Source: Bradyrhizobium sp. OK095 (lineage in GTDB: Bacteria; Pseudomonadota; Alphaproteobacteria; Rhizobiales; Xanthobacteraceae). From it: DNA of 64,000 nucleotides. Every line of letters starts with the position of its first letter. Position 1 is the first letter of the stretch. Made by a program: the position numbers and the translations under genes. The stretch is from NCBI RefSeq assembly GCF_900109945.1, contig NZ_FOBX01000006.1, forward strand, positions 372,001 through 436,000, in the 5' to 3' direction. The notes beneath the pieces are model-generated. The model ran no database searches. It saw only the letters and a list, made by a program, of their open reading frames with translations, and was not told the origin of the DNA. Positions 16,601 to 23,597 of this stretch are shown one piece after another.

Positions 16601-16759
16601 GTGCTGGATGGTTTCGACACCAAGGTGGACGAGGCCTTCAACACTCAGACCAATATCCTGACGCTGACCGATGCGGATCATCATATGATGACGCTTCACC
16701 TCGCACCTGGATCCCTGATCCCGCAGGCCCACGGCGCGGCGTCGGATTTTCTCATCTAG
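13679..16759 (+). CDS. Large chimeric repeat protein: TolB-like propeller, VCBS/cadherin-like domains, adhesin-type C-terminus
   Basis: The 1026-residue product starts at ATG 13679 (TTG 13664 is an alternative). Residues about 20-425 hold seven repeats of FSPDGTKVAF...VPGDT...DIFVKDLTTGAITxVS (PD40/TolB beta-propeller, period about 53 residues). A VCBS-type segment follows (about 430-520, GTATATVDVTDGKVTWSYDV). Next is a cadherin-like domain (520-620; FAENGTAAAYQIAATDVDS, ending VTDVND). The last 400 residues are Gly/Asn/Thr-rich strands like a filamentous adhesin passenger (SGTLNNGGKIELFNAAKAV). There is no Sec signal, no RTX nonapeptide and no autotransporter barrel, so export may be by a type I system lying elsewhere. 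Likely secreted or surface protein. Confidence 0.8.
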   Translation: MTNSAPVFTAGSDDPFMRVSTSATGAQADGVSSQAVFSPDGTKVAFESSADNLVSGDTNGQGDVFVKDLKTGAITLVSTNASGVQGDGWSYQPVFSADGTKVAFASGAHNLVPGDTNQTLDIFVKDLTTGAITRVSTSASGAQADFQSTNPIFSPDGTKVAFLSDADNLVPGDTDHLRDLFLKDLNTGAITRVGPSAYNAEAGDRGDQNGVAPSFSPDGTKIVFASSTGRGQGNDIYIKDLSTGTTTLVSVSASGVHGNFGSYDPVFSPDGTKVAYYTFADNLVPGSSNFGMGNIVIKDLTTGVITLVSASADGVRQDSGGAQKPVFSPDGTKIAFYSSATNLVPGVNGYEVYVKDLTTDAITAVSTNGGRPFEIGTSQTPAFSPDGTKLAFESSNSILVPGDTNRLQDIFIRDLSKPSVTQANLTDNGAAHVSTSRTVFIVGTYTAVASPQDGNLGTATATVDVTDGKVTWSYDVSHANIAPLAAGQTHADTFILILGNGSGASVTQNITVTLTGIDDAPVISSGTTASFAENGTAAAYQIAATDVDSPTLTYSLSGTDATLFNVSAAGDVTFKSAPDFEAPKDANRDNVYDITVVVSDGTKLTTKNVAITVTDVNDTTGGGVLTVTGSMGFTSIDRATINISVTGNLHETGSSGVISNSTINDLGSLNETQAMLALVNDTVTGGSLGAIVANGGSITFDNVHLDGVSLGATSGGLMESVAGSTNTFNNLTLKVGAVFDGNAGSVLDVSGTLNNGGKIELFNAAKAVLTGDTAMIGNGEIKLDPGASILNSGAHHTLDLEGGTIDGAGTIGNGDHSLTLDIGFSGTLDANGSQPLEVNTGNAVTSNGLIEALQGSFNFDDAVFNTFGTVTADQGGTIDFRNGLTNGGIVNVHTGSEVDVSGNFVNNGTVLDSGVLKVENLSGTGTVSVNNGTLAVTGNLGGNVVLTGTNSFVFGPDARQTSGVISNYTPGTTLVLDGFDTKVDEAFNTQTNILTLTDADHHMMTLHLAPGSLIPQAHGAASDFLI

Positions 16760-16783
16760 CGGTGGACGGTTCAGGCAAGTAAA

Positions 16784-16802
16784 TCCCGCACCAGCGGCAC
16801 CA
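16784..16802. repeat. 19-bp copy of the LLM gene 3' end
   Basis: TCCCGCACCAGCGGCACCA here is identical to 18389-18407 inside the 3' end of the LLM gene, in the same orientation. It lies just past the adhesin stop, between the adhesin and the polysaccharide genes. The 13453 remnant overlaps the same part of the LLM gene end. Confidence 0.8.
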
Positions 16803-16884
16803 TAAAACACCGTATCGGATCATGCTCTGCGATCTCACTCACAGTCGGCGGGAGAATCCGCCAAGGCATGCCCTTGCATTTCGC

Positions 16885-17853
16885 TTAGTAGGCGTTGCGC
16901 GATGCGAAGATACTGACGAAGGTCCTCAACACAATTCTCAGGTCGAGCCAGAACGACCAGTTATTGATGTACCAACGGTCGTATTCCACACGTTTCTCCA
17001 TCAGATCCACGGTAGGGGTATCCCCCCGAAATCCGTTGATCTGTGCCCATCCGGTGAGGCCCGGCTTAACGTGATGTCGAAGCGAATAATCCGCGATCAA
17101 ATTGTTATAGTGGTCGTCGTGCGCGAGAGCGTGCGGTCGCGGTCCAACTAACGACATATCCCCTGTAAGAACATTGAGCAATTGCGGTAATTCATCCACC
17201 GAGGTCCTCCGCAGGTACCGACCGATCCGCGTGATCCTTGCGTCAAGCTCCAGCGCTCTCTTGACGAACCCGTCGTCTTCCATGACCCTCATCGTTCGGA
17301 ACTTGTAGATCTGGAATGAGCGGCCGTTAAAGCCGCCGCGTCTCTGACGAAATAGCACCGGCCCAGGGGAATCGAGTTTGATGATGATCGCGATGATCAG
17401 CAACGGTGCAGACAATATAATCAAAGCCAGTGCTGCAAAGGCGATATCGAAACACCTTTTCGCCAAGAGCTCGATGAAGGAGAGCGGCGCACGCTCGCGC
17501 CCCGTCCCGTTCGGGACTGGCACGGCGGGAATGCCTTGGCCTGTCGCGTGTGCCGATAGGATGATGACCGACCTTTCGTAGATGCGCGATCGGATGTGTT
17601 CGCCGATCAGAACGGTCAAGCAAATGTATGCGCCGAAAATCCAGAGCACGGTGTCGGTCAACTGCCAGTCCAGAAGGGGACCGAAAATCATCAGCAGGAT
17701 CGATGGAACGATGACTGCAAAAAGCCCGATGACGAGTCTCAGAAAAAACCCGAAAAACAGCTCCTTGCGGTGAACCGGCTTTAGTCTGAACGCCAGTCGC
17801 CGTTCAGCGAGGAAGTCAGCCGCGGCGTCACGGGAGTCTGTCATATCCGACAT
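16885..17853 (-). CDS. Exopolysaccharide undecaprenyl-phosphate sugar phosphotransferase
   Basis: From ATG 17853, with GGGAGAGG eight bases upstream, the product has 322 residues. Residues about 30-95 hold two transmembrane helices; a third follows near residue 140 (FAALALIILSAPLLIIAIII). The C-terminal catalytic domain is the bacterial sugar transferase fold (PF02397): KRCFDIAFAA, DSPGPVLFRQRRGGFNGRSF, YKFRTMRV, RIGRYLRRTSVDELPQLLNV, MSLVGPRP, VKPGLTGWAQINGFRG. Such enzymes (ExoY, WcaJ, PssA types) load the first sugar phosphate onto the lipid carrier for exopolysaccharide. It follows the small membrane gene with 2-bp spacing, so they are co-translated. The enzyme lacks the full WcaJ N-terminal half. 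Confidence 0.9.
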   Translation of the reverse strand: MSDMTDSRDAAADFLAERRLAFRLKPVHRKELFFGFFLRLVIGLFAVIVPSILLMIFGPLLDWQLTDTVLWIFGAYICLTVLIGEHIRSRIYERSVIILSAHATGQGIPAVPVPNGTGRERAPLSFIELLAKRCFDIAFAALALIILSAPLLIIAIIIKLDSPGPVLFRQRRGGFNGRSFQIYKFRTMRVMEDDGFVKRALELDARITRIGRYLRRTSVDELPQLLNVLTGDMSLVGPRPHALAHDDHYNNLIADYSLRHHVKPGLTGWAQINGFRGDTPTVDLMEKRVEYDRWYINNWSFWLDLRIVLRTFVSIFASRNAY

Positions 17854-17855
17854 GG

Positions 17856-18227
17856 CTAGGACCTCTCCCATTGCCGTCTCAGCCGCTTGAACAAGACGCT
17901 GATCTGATAAACCGATATCAGGAGGAATGTCGCGCTCGCACTGATCGCGCCTCCCCCGAGTATGACAGACGTGAGAAACGCTTCCGGGACCGGGTTGTGG
18001 TCGAGGGGGAGGGCTTTATTGATGTATTGAATGCCCGCAGCAACGCCGCGGGAGAGCCCATATACGGTAATGCTTGCGAGCGCCGTCTGAACTTCAGAGC
18101 TGACGAAATGAAGGTAGGGATTTTCAACGACGGTATCGACAGTTTTTGTCGAGACTTCTGGCACTTCTGGAACGTTGGGGGCGTCCATGACCAGGATTCC
18201 GTTCTGGAAAAAGGCGTCGAGAAGCAT
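17856..18227 (-). CDS. Small membrane protein co-transcribed with the sugar transferase
   Basis: ATG 18227 is preceded by AACAAGGTG, giving 123 residues; longer frames to 18281 are possible. The N-terminal 50 residues are soluble (VPEVPEVSTKTVDTVVENPY). Two hydrophobic helices follow (about 58-75 around ALASITVYGLSRGVAAG, and 90-112 with TSVILGGGAISASATFLLIS), and the tail is basic (KRLRRQWERS). No family is recognised. The close coupling to the sugar transferase suggests a role in exopolysaccharide assembly. Confidence 0.65.
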   Translation of the reverse strand: MLLDAFFQNGILVMDAPNVPEVPEVSTKTVDTVVENPYLHFVSSEVQTALASITVYGLSRGVAAGIQYINKALPLDHNPVPEAFLTSVILGGGAISASATFLLISVYQISVLFKRLRRQWERS

Positions 18228-18375
18228 AACACCTTGTTCCCGGGGAATGCAATCTGATCGCGAAATCAAGTGGCGGTGCAAGCGGGCGTTGGCGCGACAT
18301 CTGAAATCAGCTTCGCACCAAGTCTTCTCGACGAGGCTCTGGTGAGCACAGACCGGGAGGCTGACGCCACCGGTC

Positions 18376-19407
18376 TTACCCCATCATCTCCCGCACCAGC
18401 GGCACCACCTTGCGGCCATAGAGCTCGAGGCTGCGCATCAGCCTCTCGTGCGGCAGGGGACCGGCCGAATATTTCAGCTGGAAGCGCGAAATATTAAGCG
18501 CCTTGGCCGTCGTCGCGATTTTGCGTGCCACCGTTTCGGGCGAGCCGACATAAAGCGAGCCGTGCTCCGCCTCGTTGACGAACTCGTCGCGACCCATCGG
18601 CGGCCAGCCGCGTTCCTTGCCGATGCGGTCGCGCATGGCCTTGTAGTCGGGCCAGAGCTCTTCGCGCGCCTGTTCGTCGGTCTCAGCGACGTAGCCTGGC
18701 GAGTGCACGCCGATCGGTTGCGCCGGGCGGCCGAATTCCTTGAAAGCGCGGTGATAGAGATCGACATAGGGCGCAAAGCGCGCGGGATCGCCGCCGATGA
18801 TGGCGAGCATCAAAGGCAGGTCGTAATGCGCGGCGCGCACCACCGATTGCGGGCTGCCGCCGACGCCGATCCAGGTTTTGAGCTGGCCGTTCTCCACCTG
18901 GGGGTAGACGAGCTGGTCCTTCAGCGGGGGACGCAGCTTGCCTTCCCACGTTACGGGTTTTTGCGACAGCAGTGCTGCAAACAGATCGAGCTTCTCCTCG
19001 AACAGCTCTTCGTATTTGCGCAGGTCGAAGCCGAACAGCGGAAAGGATTCGGTGAACGAGCCCCGGCCGAGGATCACCTCGGCGCGACCGTTGGAGAGCG
19101 CATCGAGCGTGGCGAAGCGCTGGAACACGCGGATCGGGTCGTCCGAGCTCAGCACCGTCACGGCCGAGCCGAGATGGATGCGTTTGGTCCGCGCCGCGAT
19201 CGCCGCGAGCACGGTCTCGGGCGAGGAGATCGCAAAATCTGAACGGTGGTGTTCGCCGAGGCCAATGAAGTCAAGGCCGAGCTCATCGGCCAGCACGGCT
19301 TCCGCGACGACATTGCGGATCACCTGCGCATGGGGAAGCATGGCGCCGCTCGCGTCCTTCGTCACGTCGCCAAAGGTATCCAGTCCGAATTCAAGCGGTG
19401 CGGTCAT
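18376..19407 (-). CDS. LLM-class flavin-dependent oxidoreductase (luciferase-like)
   Basis: The 343-residue TIM-barrel protein begins with FGLDTFGD and contains FIGLGEHHRSDFAISSPE (the EHH element of the luciferase-like family), LGSAVTVLSSDDPIRVFQRF, LDALSNGRAEVILGRGS, and GVGGSPQSVVRAAHY. It would use reduced FMN to oxidise a small substrate, or act as a two-component monooxygenase; the flavin reductase partner is not adjacent. Its 3' end is the source of the sequence fragments repeated at 13453 and 16784. It is complete and looks functional. A promoter must lie in 19408-19580. Confidence 0.9.
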   Translation of the reverse strand: MTAPLEFGLDTFGDVTKDASGAMLPHAQVIRNVVAEAVLADELGLDFIGLGEHHRSDFAISSPETVLAAIAARTKRIHLGSAVTVLSSDDPIRVFQRFATLDALSNGRAEVILGRGSFTESFPLFGFDLRKYEELFEEKLDLFAALLSQKPVTWEGKLRPPLKDQLVYPQVENGQLKTWIGVGGSPQSVVRAAHYDLPLMLAIIGGDPARFAPYVDLYHRAFKEFGRPAQPIGVHSPGYVAETDEQAREELWPDYKAMRDRIGKERGWPPMGRDEFVNEAEHGSLYVGSPETVARKIATTAKALNISRFQLKYSAGPLPHERLMRSLELYGRKVVPLVREMMG

Positions 19408-19580
19408 CGATCAGGTTCTCTGAGGGGAGGATCGACGACATTTAAGGGACGGTCATGCCGCGGCAAGGCCGCTTCGGGAAATGCTCGGTTTCCGTTTTGG
19501 ACGTCATCCGGCGGTTGCATCGCACGCCGTGCCGGCGACGTCTCACGGGATCAATACGGCCGGCTTGGCGCTGACGCCGC

Positions 19581-20744
19581 TCAGCGGGTCGGCGCCAGCC
19601 ATTTCTCGAGCTTGCCGAGAATGCCCCAGGCGGTCGTGCCGAGGAAGACCGGCAGTGCGGCTTGGCCGAGTTGCTCGAAATTGCCGAACAGCGGCACGGC
19701 CGTGTCCAGATGCGGGCCGACCTGTTGGAGCACCGTCGTGAGGACGGTGCCGATGATGCCGATGGCGCTCTTCTTGCCGTCGAGCAGATTGCCGATGGTC
19801 TGTCCAAGCGCACCGTTGACCTGTCCCAAGCGGCCGTCCGTGGTCTTGTCGGCCAGGATCGTCAGGAGCTTGATGAAATCGTCCACTTGCCTGGTGGGGG
19901 CCGGCGCCGTTCCGGGCTGTTGCGGCTGTTGCCGCGCGGCGATCGCCTGCGATATGGCCATCGCCGATTGCACCAGGGTCGGGAGATCCTGCTGGCCGGC
20001 CGGGATCGGCGGGATGGTGCCGGTGCCCGCGATCGGGCCGAGATCGGTCGGGACGTGAATGTCCACCGGAGTGGCGTGGGCGAGCGCCAGATATTGCTGG
20101 AAGTTCTCGCCGTAGAAGCGGCCGTCATCGGCCTTGAAGCCCTGTTGCGGACCGGCGCCGACCCGCACACTCCCATGATTATACGCGATCGCGACGTACA
20201 TCATCTCTTCGTCGGTCAGCGACGATTTCCGCGTCCCGTAGGCGCGTCCGCACGCGGCATCCAGCTCCTTGATGAGGCGCTTGATGCATTCGGCCATGTC
20301 GTACCAGCCGCGGGTCAGGAAGAAACTCGGATCGGTCTTGAAGAACTGGATGTCGTACTGGAAGATTCCGTAGCCGTGACAGAACTTGTCCGGATTCTGC
20401 GCCACTCTCGCATAAGTGCGGTTGACTTGCGCGACGTCGATCAGCGCCTGGCGGGCGACGTCGAACATGCTCGAACCCGATGGCACGGCGAGAAGATCCG
20501 CCTTGCTCGTCGGAAATGCGCTGCGCTTCGGCGCATCGAGCGTGTCACCGACGCAAAGCTTGAGCACCTCGCTGGCCGGCTTGGTCCTGTAGATCGGGCC
20601 CCAGCAATCGGAATAGGTCTCCTGCATCGCGATCGCGGTGGCCATGTCGAGCGTGTAAGGCGTGCCGCGGCAGGCTGCGGTGATCGCCACGCCGAACTGG
20701 GTCTTGAACCATCGAATTGCATCCTGCTCGGACATGCCTGCCAT
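19581..20744 (-). CDS. Lysozyme/transglycosylase-like protein with shared hydrophobic C-terminal module
   Basis: The 387-residue product lacks a signal peptide. Residues 1-225 look like a lysozyme-like (SLT-type) domain: AMQETYSDCWGPIY supplies a candidate catalytic Glu (about residue 43), HGYGIFQYD resembles the GLMQ-type motif, and MYVAIAYNHG the later conserved Asn region. A Gln/Pro-rich linker follows (AARQQPQQPGTAPAP), then a 100-residue module with RLGQVNGALGQTIGNLLDG, KKSAIGIIGTVL and TAWGILGKLEKWL, nearly identical to the end of the protein encoded at 20804. The module has two hydrophobic helices like a holin or membrane anchor. There is no export signal and no phage neighbour. Confidence 0.7.
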   Translation of the reverse strand: MAGMSEQDAIRWFKTQFGVAITAACRGTPYTLDMATAIAMQETYSDCWGPIYRTKPASEVLKLCVGDTLDAPKRSAFPTSKADLLAVPSGSSMFDVARQALIDVAQVNRTYARVAQNPDKFCHGYGIFQYDIQFFKTDPSFFLTRGWYDMAECIKRLIKELDAACGRAYGTRKSSLTDEEMMYVAIAYNHGSVRVGAGPQQGFKADDGRFYGENFQQYLALAHATPVDIHVPTDLGPIAGTGTIPPIPAGQQDLPTLVQSAMAISQAIAARQQPQQPGTAPAPTRQVDDFIKLLTILADKTTDGRLGQVNGALGQTIGNLLDGKKSAIGIIGTVLTTVLQQVGPHLDTAVPLFGNFEQLGQAALPVFLGTTAWGILGKLEKWLAPTR

Positions 20745-20803
20745 CCTGGTCGTGTTTCGACGCGGGCGAACTTCACTTCAGTCTTCGTGGTTTGGCGGCC
20801 GCC

Positions 20804-22243
20804 TCATTGCTTCGGCGGCGTGGTCGGCGGCATCCACTTCTCAAACTTGCCAAGCGCGCCCCAGGCCGTGAGGCCGAGGAAAATCGGCAATATTGCCGGC
20901 GCGAGCGGGCCGCCGATCGCGGTTGTCACCGCCGCGGGCAGGCTCGGACCGACGACATGAAGTACCGCCGTCAGCACCGAGCCGATGATGCCGATTGCGC
21001 TCTTCTTGCCGTCGAGCAGATTGCCGACGGTGTCGCCGAGCGCGCCATTGACCTGGCCCAGTCCCTTGGGGCCGCCGAAATCGCCGGTCAGTGCGCCCAA
21101 CACCTTGATGAATTGCTGGAGCTGGTCCGGCGTCGCCGCAGTCCCGCCCGTGGGTAGCTGCTGCTGACTGCCTGGTCCCAAGGTCTGGAAGACCTTGAGT
21201 GCCTCTGCGATCAGCGTTGCAATATCAGGCTGTCCGCCGGCTGGCGGCGTGGTTGGATTGGTGGGCATCTTGGCGGCCTCCAATTGAGCTAGCAGCTGTT
21301 GCACCAGGTCGGGGGAAGTTGAGTCTCTGTGGAATGGGAACGGAATGAACGGGATGGTCAGCGGGGCGTTCACGAACTCCCAGTCGACCTCGCCCTTGTC
21401 GATGAGACCGATGGCCTTCGCCGCAGCCGGCGTGAGATCGATGCCGGCGCCGTTCGTCCTGTGTCCCTGGCTGTCGACGCCGGACTCGGCCTGGGGTCTT
21501 GCACCGGTCTTCCAATATGCATCGTCGGTGTCCCAGGGGCCGATATGCACGACCTTGCAGATCACCGTCTTGCCGTCCTTCGACACGCTCACATTGGGGC
21601 GCGGATCGGAAATGTGGGCGGGCAGCGCCACACCGAGTTCGGTGTCGTCGATCATGTGCCCGTCATAGGCGCTGGTCTTCGGATCAGATGCGCCGCCGAA
21701 CACGGTCGCAATGACGCGGCTCTGCATCTGTGCCGGCGCGTGAACGCTGTCCGCCGTCGGCGCGATCGCCGCGGCGGGCGGCCTGCGGATGGCGATGCAG
21801 CGGCTCCTGGGGAAGTTCGACAGCTTGACCTGATGGTCCTGGTTGCCGCCGCGGCAAACATAACTGTTGCCGTTGGTCTCCTCGTAGAGCGTGACGTGAT
21901 GGCCGCCGCCGGACCATTCGAACACCAGCACGTCGCCGGGTTGCGGCGTACCGCCAGCGTCGGTTCCGAACTGCCGCCAGGCGAGTGCCCACAGGAAGCG
22001 CGAGTCCGCGTCGCCGCCAAACACCGGCTTGATGCCGTTCACCGCCATGCAATAGCCGACGGTGAGGCCGCACCATGCGATGGAGTCGTGTGTGTATTCT
22101 CTGCAATAGTCCCTTGTGTCCGGGAACAGCTCGCCGATCTTTTGCGGCCAGCTCATGATGACGGGATTATCGCCGCTATCGAGCGCCCGTGTGCCCGTGA
22201 TTTGCCGCATCGTTGCCAACCAGGGAGGGATTGTCGCGGCCAT
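20804..22243 (-). CDS. CHAP/NlpC-type endopeptidase-like protein with RlpA-like domain and shared C-terminal module
   Basis: This 479-residue protein has three parts. Residues 1-150 match the TIGR02594/CHAP pattern: SIAWCGLTVGYCMAVNG (catalytic Cys near 58) and GDVLVFEWSGGGHHVTLYEE (catalytic His near 115). Residues about 170-290 look like a double-psi beta-barrel of the RlpA type, with IATVFGG, GVALPAHI and VVHIGPWDTDDAYWKTG. The C-terminal 100 residues repeat the module of the upstream-numbered hydrolase (GLGQVNGALGDTVGNLLDG, TAWGALGKFEKWM). No signal peptide. It is transcribed first, 60 bp before the lysozyme-like gene, likely one operon. Probable peptidoglycan-acting pair. Confidence 0.75.
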   Translation of the reverse strand: MAATIPPWLATMRQITGTRALDSGDNPVIMSWPQKIGELFPDTRDYCREYTHDSIAWCGLTVGYCMAVNGIKPVFGGDADSRFLWALAWRQFGTDAGGTPQPGDVLVFEWSGGGHHVTLYEETNGNSYVCRGGNQDHQVKLSNFPRSRCIAIRRPPAAAIAPTADSVHAPAQMQSRVIATVFGGASDPKTSAYDGHMIDDTELGVALPAHISDPRPNVSVSKDGKTVICKVVHIGPWDTDDAYWKTGARPQAESGVDSQGHRTNGAGIDLTPAAAKAIGLIDKGEVDWEFVNAPLTIPFIPFPFHRDSTSPDLVQQLLAQLEAAKMPTNPTTPPAGGQPDIATLIAEALKVFQTLGPGSQQQLPTGGTAATPDQLQQFIKVLGALTGDFGGPKGLGQVNGALGDTVGNLLDGKKSAIGIIGSVLTAVLHVVGPSLPAAVTTAIGGPLAPAILPIFLGLTAWGALGKFEKWMPPTTPPKQ

Positions 22244-22560
22244 GGCTATGCCTCTCTACGTTGCACGCACCAAGGGTGCGGCAGATTGAGGAACGCGTTC
22301 GGGGCTTTGTGGGGTGAGCTGTTCCGCCGGGCGGATGCCATGGCGCGGCCCGCAAGAAATCTGCGGAAGCATGGTCGCCCTGCTGGCAGGGGTGACGCTA
22401 CGGTTACGCAAAACAATAATCCCAACAGCTCAAAGTAATATGGTCTGATTGAAGCAACTGGGGAATGAGCCGTCAAGGGCGGCGTTTTGGTGCAGTGCCC
22501 GCATCGTGTCGTCGGGGGCTAGTTCAGGACGGGCGGAGAGGCCGGTCCGAGCCGGCGACC
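22244..22560. other. Intergenic region, no gene seen
   Basis: This 317-bp region lies upstream of the hydrolase operon (minus strand) and downstream of the LysR gene. It presumably holds the hydrolase promoter. A short GGCCGG/CCGGCC-type hairpin near 22542-22557 may end the LysR transcript. The minus-strand frame at 22246-22476 has no support. Confidence 0.45.
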
Positions 22561-23484
22561 TCAACCCGACCGGGCGAACATCCCGACCAGGGTCTCGCGC
22601 AGCCAGCGCTGCGCCGGCACGGTGTCGTTGCGCTGGTGCCAGAACAGGCTGACGATGCGCGGCGGCGCCTTGAGCGGAAGCGGCATGGCGTGCAGCAGCG
22701 GCGCATGGCGGGACTGCGACCGCAGATCGCTCGGCAGCACGGCGATCAGGTCGGACTGCCGCGCGACCTCGTAGGCGGCGCTGTAGTGATTGACGGTCGC
22801 GACCAGATTGCGCGATAGCCCGCGCGAGGCGAGGAAGAGGTCGTAGGACGGCATGGTCTTGCCCGCGAGGCTGACATCGACGTGGCCGGCGTTCAGGAAG
22901 GTGCGGGTGCTCAGCCGCTTCCGGGCGGCGAGGGGATGGCCGCGCCGCATGAAACAGGAATAGTCGACGGTCCATAGCGACCGCGAGCGAATGGCGGCCG
23001 GCTGCTGCGCCTCGTTGACATAGACGCTGAGCACGCAATCGACCCTGTTGTCCTCGAGCTGGTCGGCGATCTCGACGACGGTATTGGGGACGGTGTGGAT
23101 GCGCGCCTTCGGCGCGACCTGGCCGAGATGGGTCAGGAGGTCCGGCATCACCAGCGAGGAGACGTAGTCCGACATCGACAGGCTGAACTCGATCTGCGCG
23201 CGGGCGGGATCGAATACCTGCTCGTCAAGCGCGCCACGCACGCTTTCCAGCGCCTCGCCGATCGGCTCCCACAGCACCACGGCGCGCTGGGTCGGACGGA
23301 TCCCGGTGCCGGATCTCACGAACAGGGGATCGCCGAGCGCGGTGCGCAGCCGCGCCAGCGCATTGCTGACGGCAGGCTGGGTCATCGTCAGCGCGCTCGC
23401 GGCACGCGTGACGCTGCCCTCGGTCATCAGCGCCTCGAAGACTTTCAAGAGGTTGAGGTCGAGCGCGCGGAACGACACGGACAT
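22561..23484 (-). CDS. LysR-family transcriptional regulator
   Basis: The 307-residue protein has the LysR N-terminal helix-turn-helix (residues 8-67; LDLNLLKVFEALMTEGSVTR, AASALTMTQPAVSNALARL, FVRSGTGIRPT) and a substrate-binding C-terminal domain. The RALDLNLLKVFEAL start is typical of the NodD/PcaQ-like branch. It is divergent from the MFS/GAF/amidohydrolase operon with a 113-bp shared promoter region, so it is the probable activator of that operon. The inducer would be the imported compound or an intermediate. Confidence 0.93.
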   Translation of the reverse strand: MSVSFRALDLNLLKVFEALMTEGSVTRAASALTMTQPAVSNALARLRTALGDPLFVRSGTGIRPTQRAVVLWEPIGEALESVRGALDEQVFDPARAQIEFSLSMSDYVSSLVMPDLLTHLGQVAPKARIHTVPNTVVEIADQLEDNRVDCVLSVYVNEAQQPAAIRSRSLWTVDYSCFMRRGHPLAARKRLSTRTFLNAGHVDVSLAGKTMPSYDLFLASRGLSRNLVATVNHYSAAYEVARQSDLIAVLPSDLRSQSRHAPLLHAMPLPLKAPPRIVSLFWHQRNDTVPAQRWLRETLVGMFARSG

Positions 23485-23506
23485 TCACCATGGTGATATA
23501 TTAGAT

Positions 23507-23523
23507 CATGATTATAAATTATG
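23507..23523. promoter_or_regulatory. Imperfect palindrome CATGATT-ATA-AATTATG, candidate LysR site
   Basis: A 17-bp AT-rich dyad lies 23 bp upstream of the LysR start and 75 bp upstream of the MFS start. It contains the T-N11-A spacing favoured by LysR proteins. The arms differ by one base. Confidence 0.4.
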
Positions 23524-23597
23524 ACGATAATGTCACTTTGTCTATGGTTCCCCCAGGGACACGCGGAGCGCCGGGCCGCCAGACTGAGGGGACTTTC

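Noticed and set aside
16884..17200. Plus-strand frames inside the sugar transferase region
   Set aside because: They oppose a gene with the full bacterial sugar transferase motif set.
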